From positions 1-5,021 of the forward strand of contig CAOKFJ010000166.1 in NCBI GenBank assembly GCA_948467695.1: DNA of 5,021 nucleotides, read 5' to 3'. Below the pieces are notes generated by a model. That model ran no database searches and was not told the DNA's origin. It saw only the letters and a program-made list of their open reading frames with translations. The position numbers were made by a program, and so were the translations under genes. The stretch comes from an uncultured Allobaculum sp. GTDB taxonomy: Bacteria > Bacillota_I > Bacilli_A > Erysipelotrichales > Erysipelotrichaceae. This document shows positions 1-5,021 of the stretch, piece by piece (position 1 is the first letter of the stretch; every line of letters starts with the position of its first letter).

Positions 1-967
1 TCAAAGTACCGATCAGTCGAACGATTTCGCGGTCGATGCGTCCGATACCGAGTTTGAATACAGTTTCTTCACCGGCTTTGAGGATTTCGGCTTCGATTTC
101 ATGCTGGAACTTTTTCACGGCTTCCTCAATTCGACCCGGCTGGATACGACCGTCGCGAATAAGATATTCGAGAGCGAGTCTTGCCACTTCGCGGCGAATG
201 GGATTGAAGCAGGTAATCGTGATCAGATCCGGCGTGTCGTCAATGTTGAGTTCGACACCGGTTGCCTGTTCGAAAGCGCGGATGTTGCGTCCTTCGCGTC
301 CAATGATTCTTCCCTTCATTTCTTCGCTGGGAATCTGGACAACGGCTACGGTGCGGTCCATTGTTTCCTGCTGCGCCATGCGTTCGATGCTCAGTGCAAT
401 GATTTCCTGCGCTTTCTGAGAAGCCTGGGATTTTGCTTCATCTTCACGCTCTTTGATGTACGCCATGGTTTCGTGTTCCATCTGTTTTTCAACAAGTGCG
501 AACAGTTCGTCCCTGGCTTCCTGACTGGTCATGCGGGCGACGCCTTCAAGCACCTCGATCTGGCGGTCAATTTCCTGCTGGAGCTGCTTTTCCTTTTCCT
601 CGAGCCCGGCAAGACGGTCATTGACCTTCTTCATCTGGGTTGTCAGTTCCTTTTCCTTCTGGTTGAGGGACTGGTCTCGGAAATTCAGGCTGTCTTCGCG
701 GCGAAGAAGTTTGTTTTCAAGATCAACAACTTCCTGCTTGCGCTCCTTGATGTCTTTTTCCGCTTCCACTTTGAGATCGTGGACTTGTGTTTTTCCGTCC
801 AGCACGGCCTGTTTCAGTTTGGCACTCGCTTCGCTCTGCGCCTGATTGAGGATCTGTTTAGCCTGCTGCTGAGTTTTGTTCAGACCTGCCTTGGTCCATG
901 CCATCATGGCAACGACGCCAAGAACAAGGCCTGCTATCCCGGCCAGAGAAATCCATAAAGCAGTCAT
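1..967 (-). CDS. rny: Ribonuclease Y, N-terminal 322 codons (3' end outside window)
   Basis: RNase Y is the membrane-anchored endoribonuclease that initiates mRNA decay in many Bacillota. The visible part has the family order. One hydrophobic N-terminal segment lies at about residues 3-24. A long Glu/Lys/Gln-rich coiled coil follows at about 30-200. A KH RNA-binding domain spans about 207-270, with the hallmark MKGRIIGREGRNIRAFE at 217-233, followed by NIDDTP and NPIRREVARLALEYLIRDGRI. The family is usually about 510-530 residues, so the HD phosphohydrolase domain that carries catalysis should begin just beyond the window edge; its His-Asp pair cannot be checked here. The ATG at 967 is preceded by GGAAGGA at a normal distance. 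The gene has its own promoter and is separated from upstream rpmF by a terminator, so it is probably a separate transcription unit. Assignment is firm from the KH signature and architecture. Confidence 0.97.
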   Translation of the reverse strand, partial: MTALWISLAGIAGLVLGVVAMMAWTKAGLNKTQQQAKQILNQAQSEASAKLKQAVLDGKTQVHDLKVEAEKDIKERKQEVVDLENKLLRREDSLNFRDQSLNQKEKELTTQMKKVNDRLAGLEEKEKQLQQEIDRQIEVLEGVARMTSQEARDELFALVEKQMEHETMAYIKEREDEAKSQASQKAQEIIALSIERMAQQETMDRTVAVVQIPSEEMKGRIIGREGRNIRAFEQATGVELNIDDTPDLITITCFNPIRREVARLALEYLIRDGRIQPGRIEEAVKKFQHEIEAEILKAGEETVFKLGIGRIDREIVRLIGTL

Positions 968-1000
968 TTTCTCTGTCCTTCCATAAAATAAAGCATTTCA

Positions 1001-1028
1001 ATTATAACAAATCGCGCCCTTTTGTCTA
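1001..1028 (-). promoter_or_regulatory. Sigma-A-type promoter of rny with extended -10
   Basis: On the minus strand there is a -35 TAGACA (1028-1023, five of six consensus bases). A 16-bp spacer separates it from a perfect -10 TATAAT (1006-1001). The -10 is preceded by TGT, giving an extended -10 of the TGnTATAAT type. The predicted transcription start is near 994, leaving a leader of about 27 nt that contains the GGAAGGA ribosome binding site. It lies between the rpmF terminator and the rny start, as expected for an independently transcribed gene. Confidence 0.8.
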
Positions 1029-1035
1029 TGAAAGC

Positions 1036-1045
1036 CCTGTACAGG
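1036..1045. promoter_or_regulatory. 10-bp perfect palindrome CCTGTACAGG, possible operator
   Basis: CCTGTACAGG is fully self-complementary and lies 7 bp upstream of the rny -35 box. This is a plausible place for an activator or repressor half-site pair. I do not recognise it as a binding site of a named Bacillota regulator. A 10-bp palindrome can occur by chance, so the role is inference from position only. Confidence 0.3.
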
Positions 1046-1084
1046 ATAGGGGGTGTTCATCGATAAAAAACACACAAAAATGCG

Positions 1085-1111
1085 AAAAAAAAAGCAGAGT
1101 AATCTCTGCTT
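1085..1111 (-). terminator. Intrinsic terminator of the DUF177-rpmF unit
   Basis: Read on the minus strand, AAGCAGAG, the loop ATTA and CTCTGCTT form a perfect 8-bp stem. It runs straight into a tract of T residues (nine in a row including the last two of the stem). It begins 14 bp after the rpmF stop codon. This is a textbook Rho-independent terminator and isolates rny from the ribosomal protein transcript. Confidence 0.93.
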
Positions 1112-1124
1112 GAACTGTCTGCGA

Positions 1125-1304
1125 TTATTCGCTGACTTCTGTAACCTGTCTGCCTTTGTACATTCCGCAGTTGGGGCAAACTTTGTGAGCCAGTTTGTAT
1201 TCACCGCACTCAGGGCATTTTACCAGAGCGGGTTTAGTCAGTTTGTAATGAGTTCTTCTTTTCGCTTTGCGATGTTTAGAACCTCTTCTCTGCTGAACAG
1301 CCAT
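1125..1304 (-). CDS. rpmF: 50S ribosomal protein L32, four-cysteine zinc-ribbon form
   Basis: This is a 59-residue protein starting [17 protein letters not shown], the conserved basic N-terminus of bacterial L32. It inserts into 23S rRNA of the large subunit. Residues 30-46 carry CPEC and CPNC (Cys30, Cys33, Cys43, Cys46), the zinc-ribbon ligands of the C+ form. Length is typical for the family. The start ATG has a very strong AGGAGG site 7 nt upstream. The stop of the DUF177 gene lies 15 bp before this start, and a strong terminator follows, so the two genes form one short operon. The DUF177-rpmF pairing is widespread in bacteria. Assignment is secure. Confidence 0.97.
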   Translation of the reverse strand: MAVQQRRGSKHRKAKRRTHYKLTKPALVKCPECGEYKLAHKVCPNCGMYKGRQVTEVSE

Positions 1305-1319
1305 TGGGGCACCTCCTAG

Positions 1320-1832
1320 TTATTCCTCGAAATTAAATTCCTTGAGTTTCGCCCAGCGCGGATCTTCCTTCTCGGCTTCTTCGGGTGCATCCTGGTCGGA
1401 AACCAGAGTCCATCCTTTGCCGCTCGGGTAGTCTTCACGGGCTAAACGAGTAATGCTCATGGGTGCTTCATACACAATGGCTTCGACTGCGTCAGCGGTC
1501 AGATCGATCAGATCTCTCGACACGACGATCACATCTGCTTCATCTGCGTCCTCTAAAGGATTGAATGAATACTCTTTTTCGGAATCGGCTTCAAAGTCGT
1601 ATTCCAGATCTTCGCCGGTAATCGAGTCTTCGACGATCATCACACCGTTGTAATGAAGATTGCTGACAACTCTGTTCTGGCCGTCGAAATGCAGAACGCC
1701 GTCGACATGGCAGTCGGGGACAGCCTTGACAGGTGTATTGGCATACCGCTCTCCTGTAAGATCCGTAAAGTCGAAATCGACATGGATCGAGGAGTCCGGT
1801 GATGACAGAAAATCGCTTTTTCTGAATTTCAC
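1320..1832 (-). CDS. yceD: DUF177/YceD (YlbN-like) protein, upstream of rpmF
   Basis: Assigned to the DUF177/YceD family, whose genes usually sit directly before rpmF and which is implicated in 23S rRNA or large-subunit accumulation. The exact biochemical role is unsettled. The protein is 170 residues and acidic. Family-like features are an MKF N-terminus, the HVDGVLHFDGQ and LHYNGVMIV strands at about 42-67, RDLIDLTADAVEAIVYEAPM at 106-125, and the C-terminal DPRWAKLKEF at 157-166. The usual Cys-x-x-Cys or CSR segment after the central strand is replaced by EDSITG (68-73). I chose GTG at 1832, which has GAGGTGA 5 nt upstream. An in-frame ATG at 1853 would coincide with the predicted transcription start and has no ribosome binding site. 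A longer 177-residue form from that ATG is the alternative. Confidence 0.88.
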   Translation of the reverse strand: MKFRKSDFLSSPDSSIHVDFDFTDLTGERYANTPVKAVPDCHVDGVLHFDGQNRVVSNLHYNGVMIVEDSITGEDLEYDFEADSEKEYSFNPLEDADEADVIVVSRDLIDLTADAVEAIVYEAPMSITRLAREDYPSGKGWTLVSDQDAPEEAEKEDPRWAKLKEFNFEE

Positions 1833-1837
1833 GATAT

Positions 1838-1844
1838 TCACCTC
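1838..1844 (-). promoter_or_regulatory. Ribosome binding site that fixes the DUF177 start at GTG 1832
   Basis: Minus-strand GAGGTGA lies 5 nt before a GTG codon followed by AAATTC (Met-Lys-Phe once initiated). The in-frame ATG seven codons upstream lies before this site and only about 6 nt after the -10 box, so it could be translated only from a leaderless message. Confidence 0.75.
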
Positions 1845-1858
1845 ATGTAGCATTTGAT

Positions 1859-1887
1859 ATTATAGGCAGACCATTTTGAATTGTCAA
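1859..1887 (-). promoter_or_regulatory. Full-consensus sigma-A promoter for DUF177-rpmF
   Basis: On the minus strand, TTGACA (1887-1882), a spacer of exactly 17 bp and TATAAT (1864-1859) match the housekeeping consensus at every position. The predicted start is near 1853-1851, giving a leader of about 20 nt before the GTG start at 1832. A promoter this strong suits a ribosomal protein operon. No operator-like repeat overlaps it. Confidence 0.92.
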
Positions 1888-1910
1888 ACAAACGAAATGA
1901 TGCTATTGAC

Positions 1911-1925
1911 ACGCTTCAAAAGCGT
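1911..1925. repeat. Small inverted repeat ACGCTT-CAA-AAGCGT
   Basis: Two perfect 6-bp arms flank a 3-nt loop, 24 bp upstream of the DUF177 promoter -35 box. There is no T-tract on the minus side, so it is a poor terminator for the isomerase gene. On the plus side it is followed by pyrimidine-rich DNA, but no plus-strand gene precedes it. It may be an upstream regulatory site or chance. Confidence 0.35.
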
Positions 1926-1983
1926 CTGCTTTGTCTTTATCTATCGCTATTTTCTTTCTCTTCTATTTGTACGCCACACTATG

Positions 1984-2074
1984 GGGCATGCGCCGTCAAA
2001 TGCCCTGAAACAGACACTTTGTCCATGCCGCATGATCTGTATGCGGCACCATCTCACATGCTCCGGCACATGTG
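1984..2074. repeat. Cluster of three inverted repeats downstream of the isomerase gene
   Basis: Three stem-loops follow one another in the gap after the isomerase stop. GGGCAT (1984-1989) pairs with ATGCCC (2000-2005). TGCCGCAT (2026-2033) pairs with ATGCGGCA (2041-2048) around a 7-nt loop. CACATG (2055-2060) pairs with CATGTG (2069-2074), the second arm lying within the 10-bp palindrome GCACATGTGC (2066-2075). All share CATG-rich, G+C-rich arms that contrast with the pyrimidine-rich DNA next to them. None is followed by a T-tract in either direction, so they are not standard intrinsic terminators. They could stabilise the 3' end of the isomerase message or be a degraded palindromic repeat. 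Confidence 0.5.
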
Positions 2075-2080
2075 CGCGTA

Positions 2081-2776
2081 TTACTCTGCAATCTGCTTGA
2101 TCGTAATGGATTCAATGACCGGCTGATTTTCCTTGTCGATCGAACCGTTATTGTCTGTAGGTTCGGCAGTTGTCGCGATATCGTCAACAACTTCCATACC
2201 GCTTGTTACTGTACCGAACGCAGCGTACTGACCGTCAAGGCTCGGAGAATCTTCATGCATGATGAAGAACTGGCTGCTTGCGGAATCGGGGTCCTGGCTT
2301 CTTGCCATGGATACAGTGCCGCGGTCGTGTTTGAGAATGTTGTCAAAACCGTTGGAGGCAAATTCGCCGTGGATGTTGTGGGAGCTTCCGCCTGTTCCAT
2401 CGCCGCGGGGATCGCCGCCCTGAATCATGAAGCCCTCAATAATACGGTGGAAAGTCAGACCATCGTAGAATCCGCTTTCGGCAAGATTGACAAAGTTTTC
2501 AACAGTTTCAGGAGCGATGCCCTCGTCCATGGTGAACACGATCGGCTGGTCATAGCCGGAAACTTTCAAAGTCGCTTCGTACTTTGTACCGCCGGGAATG
2601 GAATGATCCGGTCTGCCTGCTGTTTCTTCGGAGGAAACAGCTGTCGAAGAGACAACTTCGCTGCTGATTTCACTGCTTGCTTCGCTGGACGCTTTGGTTG
2701 TATTGCCTGAGCATCCGGCAAATACCATGGAAAGAGCGAGAAGCGCGGAAGCGCCTGCTGCATGGTTGAATTTCAT
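2081..2776 (-). CDS. Lipoprotein cyclophilin-type peptidyl-prolyl cis-trans isomerase
   Basis: A predicted secreted, lipid-anchored foldase catalysing cis-trans isomerisation of Xaa-Pro bonds, 231 residues. The N-terminus (MKFNHAAGASALLALSMVFA) is a signal peptide leading to Cys22 in a FAGC lipobox; Phe instead of the usual Leu at -3 is slightly atypical. A Ser/Glu/Ala-rich linker (about 23-52) tethers the catalytic domain (about 65-231). That domain carries FHRIIEGFMIQGGDPRGDGT (Arg101, Phe106 and Gln109 correspond to catalytic and pocket residues), GTVSMARS, SQFFI (158-162) and SLDGQYAAFGTV. The human cyclophilin A tryptophan position is Ser or Leu, as in many bacterial forms. The start at 2776 has GAAGGA upstream and begins the signal peptide; an ATG at 2857 would bury that signal. 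The gene is divergent from tmcAL. Confidence 0.95.
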   Translation of the reverse strand: MKFNHAAGASALLALSMVFAGCSGNTTKASSEASSEISSEVVSSTAVSSEETAGRPDHSIPGGTKYEATLKVSGYDQPIVFTMDEGIAPETVENFVNLAESGFYDGLTFHRIIEGFMIQGGDPRGDGTGGSSHNIHGEFASNGFDNILKHDRGTVSMARSQDPDSASSQFFIMHEDSPSLDGQYAAFGTVTSGMEVVDDIATTAEPTDNNGSIDKENQPVIESITIKQIAE

Positions 2777-2972
2777 AGTATTCCTTCTTTCTATATCCTT
2801 GGTTTCTGAACTGATTTTGTCCGCTTCGCCCCATGCCTTACGTTGTTTTTTGGGCATACTGGCGCATTATGGAACAAACATAGAATATGGTACACGATTG
2901 TTACGGCTTTCCCAAAGAGAAAAATCATGTCTGTCAGCTACAGAGCGTTCGATTTTCGGGTAGACTGAAAGC
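2777..2972. other. Divergent intergenic region between the isomerase gene and tmcAL
   Basis: These 196 bp must hold promoters for both directions, but neither is obvious. On the minus strand the best -10 is CATAAT (2871-2866) with only a poor -35 (TGTACC, 2894-2889). On the plus strand TAGAAT (2881-2886) is a five-of-six -10 with a weak -35 (CTGGCG, 2859-2864). The two candidates would be nearly back to back. TCTGT and ACAGA form a small inverted repeat at 2930-2944, just upstream of tmcAL. Confidence 0.3.
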
Positions 2973-3998
2973 ATGTTGACTTGTGGTATTGTTGCTGAAT
3001 TCAATCCGTTTCATGACGGACACGCCGAACTGCTTAGACGCGTTCGAAACGAACTCCATCCCGATCAGATCGTGGTCGTTGTCTCGCAATGGTTTTCAAG
3101 CCGCGGCCTTCCCTGTCTTCTCTCTGTGGAAGACAAGACGCGCATGGCGCTCGAATACGGCGCGGATCTCGTCATTGCCCTGCCGGCCATCTACGCGATG
3201 CAAAGCGCTGACTACTTTGCCCTCTATGCGATTGAAGCGCTCAAAAGCGCCGGAGTGAATATGATCTGCTTTGGAAGCGAAAGCGCCAATCTCGATGATC
3301 TTAAAGCAAAAGCAAAGCGCATTGAATCTCTTGAAGCCGATGTCACCACTTCCCTTGCGCGCAATGCGCAGAACGCGGGACTCGCGCTTCGTCCAAACGA
3401 TATTCTCGCCATCCAGTACATTCGTCACGCAAGCTCGTTTGGCATCGACGTCCACGCTTTTCTACGCAACCAGAATCTGAAATCGGCAACCGCCATTCGA
3501 AAAGATTTCTTTGATGGACGCGTGCAGAAAGACGATGCGCTCTATCATACGCACCAGTCGTGGTCGTCTTACTATCCATATCTGCGCATGCAGCTGATGA
3601 TGAGCTCGCCTGCGACGCTTCGTTCCTTCTTCCTTGTCGAAGAAGGCATTGAATACCGTCTGAAAGAGTGCGCGAGAAACAACGATACATTCGAAGGCTT
3701 TCTGAATGACGCCATCTCGCGCACCTATTCGAAAGCCCGCATACAGCGTACCTGCATGATGATTCTCATGCAGATCGATAAAACAGAGATGAAAGACCAC
3801 CAGTATTTCTTCGATGTTATCGTTTTAGGCATGAATCAGACCGGTCGCGATCATCTTAAAACGCTGCCCAAAGGCACTTCGCTGTGCAGCCGATGGAAAG
3901 ACGTCCCCCAACGGCTTGCCGCATGTATGCATAAAGAAGAGCAGCTCTATTCGCTGATTGATGGCGCGCCGGCAAGATGGAACATTGTGCGTCTGTAG
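2973..3998 (+). CDS. tmcAL: tRNA(Met) cytidine acetate ligase, short variant
   Basis: TmcAL (formerly YlbM, DUF795) activates acetate with ATP and forms N4-acetylcytidine at the wobble position of elongator tRNA-Met. The protein has 341 residues, against about 390-420 usually. The nucleotidyltransferase signature GIVAEFNPFHDGH (5-17) contains the HxGH-like motif. It is followed by SQWFSSRGLP (38-47), the KTRMALEYGADLVIALP block (55-71), CFGSESAN (99-106), PNDILAIQYI (141-150, with the expected Asn142) and SATAIRK (171-177, with the expected Arg176). The segment before SATAIR is short and lacks the usual GAGYH-like stretch, and the C-terminus is trimmed. The ATG lacks a clear Shine-Dalgarno sequence, so translation may be weak. 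A DUF218 gene follows after 49 bp. The family call is firm; preserved activity is inferred. Confidence 0.92.
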   Translation: MLTCGIVAEFNPFHDGHAELLRRVRNELHPDQIVVVVSQWFSSRGLPCLLSVEDKTRMALEYGADLVIALPAIYAMQSADYFALYAIEALKSAGVNMICFGSESANLDDLKAKAKRIESLEADVTTSLARNAQNAGLALRPNDILAIQYIRHASSFGIDVHAFLRNQNLKSATAIRKDFFDGRVQKDDALYHTHQSWSSYYPYLRMQLMMSSPATLRSFFLVEEGIEYRLKECARNNDTFEGFLNDAISRTYSKARIQRTCMMILMQIDKTEMKDHQYFFDVIVLGMNQTGRDHLKTLPKGTSLCSRWKDVPQRLAACMHKEEQLYSLIDGAPARWNIVRL

Positions 3999-4047
3999 AT
4001 TCCATTCTCTGCATATAGATCGGAAGGATACTTAAGGAGGGTATTTT

Positions 4048-4689
4048 ATGCGTAAACATCACCGCTCAAAACGCTCGTGCTCCCGCTTTGCCAAGCGCGA
4101 TCGCCGCAAACGTCCATCCCGTTTATGGCGCCTGCTTGAGGTCGCACTGCTCATGACAGGCGCGGCAGGTATCGCCTTTTATGAATGGAAGCTTCCGCCC
4201 ACGCGAAAGCTTAGACAGACACAGCCTGTCCCCTATCCCTACGGACTTCTGCTTGGATGCGGCGCGCGCGATGATGGAACGCCATCGAACGCCATGCGCG
4301 GTCGATGCGACCTCGCCATTTCTCTGTATAACGATCATGTCTTCGATACGCTGATCGTCTCTGGCGCCGCCGTGAAAAACCAGTATGTCGAAGCGCAGGT
4401 GATGGAACAGTATATTCACGAGCGCTGTCCTGACATGCCGATCATCAAAGAAGAAAGAGCGACAAGCACCTGGAAAAATATGGAATACGCCAGCCAGATC
4501 ATTCAGGACCAGCCGGTAGTGATTATGACCGGTCAGCTGCATGCGCGAAGAGCAAGCGCCATGGCAAAAAACTTCTTCAAACACTACGCGGTTGCCGACT
4601 ATCCCGACTTCAAGCTCAAGCACGCCCTGCGCGAAATCGTTTCGCGCGCGATCTATTTGAAACTCGAATTCAAAAAACTGTTCTCTTAA
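4048..4689 (+). CDS. Membrane-anchored DUF218 (YdcF/SanA-like) protein
   Basis: The protein has 213 residues. A strongly basic N-terminus (about 1-28, many Lys/Arg/His) is followed by one transmembrane segment at about 29-46, so the catalytic-like domain is predicted outside the membrane. The DUF218 motifs appear in order: LLLGCGARDDGTPSNAMRGR (67-86), LIVSGAAVKN (102-111), EAQVM (115-119), ATSTWKN (138-144) and VIMTGQLHARRA (158-169, His165, Arg167 and Arg168 conserved). Members such as E. coli SanA are linked to envelope barrier function, and YdcF binds S-adenosylmethionine, but no general reaction is established. The segment after about 180 is the short C-terminal helix usual for the family. 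AAGGAGG lies 7 nt before the ATG, and the 49-bp gap from tmcAL lacks a convincing terminator, so co-transcription is likely. The exact substrate is unknown. Confidence 0.88.
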   Translation: MRKHHRSKRSCSRFAKRDRRKRPSRLWRLLEVALLMTGAAGIAFYEWKLPPTRKLRQTQPVPYPYGLLLGCGARDDGTPSNAMRGRCDLAISLYNDHVFDTLIVSGAAVKNQYVEAQVMEQYIHERCPDMPIIKEERATSTWKNMEYASQIIQDQPVVIMTGQLHARRASAMAKNFFKHYAVADYPDFKLKHALREIVSRAIYLKLEFKKLFS

Positions 4690-4783
4690 GCGACATCCGA
4701 TACGAACCGAATACGCATTTCAACCCGCATTTGAAGCAATTGTTCGCAATCAATAGCTGAGAGTCCCGTTTCATTCACTTAAA

Positions 4784-4849
4784 AAGCCGCTCTGTTCAAA
4801 GCAGCGAAACAGTTTGATCCTGTTCGCTTCTGCTTGGGCAGAGCGGCTT
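4784..4849. terminator. Long bidirectional terminator hairpin between convergent genes
   Basis: An outer perfect 11-bp stem AAGCCGCTCTG/CAGAGCGGCTT (4784-4794, 4839-4849) encloses an inner stem. The inner part consists of AAGCAG/CTGCTT (4799-4804, 4830-4835), then CGAA/TTCG and CAG/CTG with small bulges, around a 7-nt loop. That is about 24 pairs in total. On the minus strand the hairpin runs into TTTTT; on the plus strand the tail is TTCTTCTGTTCATTT, weaker but pyrimidine-rich. It lies 94 bp after the DUF218 stop and 78 bp after the stop of the minus-strand partial gene, so it probably ends both. Confidence 0.8.
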
Positions 4850-4927
4850 CTTCTGTTCATTTGACTCTATGGCTCACAACGCATACATGCCTGGTCTGTT
4901 CTTTCTGTTCACGGATTAACCAGTTGT

Positions 4928-5020
4928 TTATTGTTCAAAACGGAAATTCTGCGAACGAAGGCGGTTGAGCACGCCAAGAAGCTCCTGTCTTCTTGGTCTT
5001 GCCAGCGCGCCGTTTCCAAA
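4928..5020 (-). CDS. Probable 3' end of an unidentified minus-strand gene
   Basis: On the minus strand, entering from the right edge, one frame stays open for 30 codons and ends at TAA (4930-4928). Its peptide begins FGNGALARPRRQELLGVLNR and ends RSQNFRFEQ. The charged, helix-like composition looks like a natural protein C-terminus, and the hairpin terminator with a minus-side U-tract lies just downstream. I do not recognise the family. The plus strand and another minus frame are also open over part of this stretch, so the call rests mainly on the terminator and composition. Confidence 0.5.
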   Translation of the reverse strand, partial: FGNGALARPRRQELLGVLNRLRSQNFRFEQ

Positions 5021-5021
5021 G

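Noticed and set aside
101..958. A 285-codon plus-strand open frame opposite rny
   Set aside because: It is antisense to a clearly conserved RNase Y coding sequence, is Phe/Leu-rich as expected from the complement of a coiled coil, and has no ribosome binding site or family motif.
1876..2126. Short plus-strand frames across the gap between the DUF177 and isomerase genes
   Set aside because: They are low-complexity, Cys/His-rich products of inverted-repeat DNA, lack ribosome binding sites, and run into the isomerase gene antisense.
2072..2710. A 212-codon plus-strand open frame opposite the isomerase gene
   Set aside because: The minus-strand frame carries the full cyclophilin motif set. This one has no recognisable domain and starts in the repeat-rich gap.
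2777..2857. N-terminal extension of the isomerase to ATG 2857
   Set aside because: It adds 27 charged residues in front of a clear lipoprotein signal peptide. The ATG at 2776 has its own GAAGGA site.
3096..3800. Several minus-strand frames opposite tmcAL
   Set aside because: They are antisense shadows of a gene whose plus-strand motifs (FHDGH, GSES, SATAIR) are intact.
4123..4623. A 166-codon minus-strand frame opposite the DUF218 gene
   Set aside because: The plus strand carries the DUF218 motifs in order and a strong AAGGAGG site; the minus frame has neither.
4931..5020. Plus-strand frame open to the right edge starting at TTG 4931
   Set aside because: There is no ribosome binding site before the TTG, and the hairpin with a minus-side U-tract fits a gene arriving from the right better.
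1..5021. A novel defence, mobile or RNA system
   Set aside because: All long conserved frames belong to known housekeeping or envelope families. No direct repeats with spacers, transposase, integrase, toxin-antitoxin pair or riboswitch-like leader was seen.

Overview
The window looks like an ordinary chromosomal stretch of a low-to-moderate G+C Bacillota (Firmicutes). The evidence is an RNase Y gene, a four-cysteine form of ribosomal protein L32, a TmcAL-type tRNA acetate ligase, strong AGGAGG-type ribosome binding sites and sigma-A-like promoters. The protein style suggests the Erysipelotrichia side of the phylum, but that is an impression and could not be tested here. No mobile elements, CRISPR arrays, tRNAs or rRNAs were seen.

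Layout. Positions 1-967 (minus) hold the first 322 codons of rny, cut by the window edge just before its HD nuclease domain. A promoter with an extended -10 and a 10-bp palindrome lies in front of it. Next, also on the minus strand, comes a two-gene unit of a DUF177/YceD protein (1320-1832) followed by rpmF (1125-1304). It is driven by a full-consensus promoter (1859-1887) and closed by a clear intrinsic terminator (1085-1111). Upstream of that promoter, across a 193-bp gap containing several inverted repeats, lies a minus-strand gene for a secreted lipoprotein peptidyl-prolyl isomerase of the cyclophilin type (2081-2776).

Divergent from the isomerase and on the plus strand are tmcAL (2973-3998) and a membrane-anchored DUF218/YdcF-like protein (4048-4689), 49 bp apart and probably co-transcribed. 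A long, very stable hairpin (4784-4849) separates them from what is probably the 3' end of another minus-strand gene (4928-5020). The hairpin has a U-tract on the minus side and probably serves both converging units.

Biology. Most of the content concerns RNA and translation: RNase Y for mRNA turnover, L32 for the 50S subunit, DUF177/YceD beside L32, and TmcAL for ac4C at the elongator tRNA-Met wobble base. Two envelope proteins, the lipoprotein foldase and the DUF218 protein, are interleaved. The tmcAL, DUF177 and rpmF neighbourhood recalls the ylbM-ylbN-rpmF cluster of Bacillus, here with the isomerase placed between the first two. I found no convincing novel system. The points worth a second look are a start-codon correction, a candidate operator at rny, divergent active-site regions in the DUF177 and TmcAL proteins, and structured non-coding DNA.
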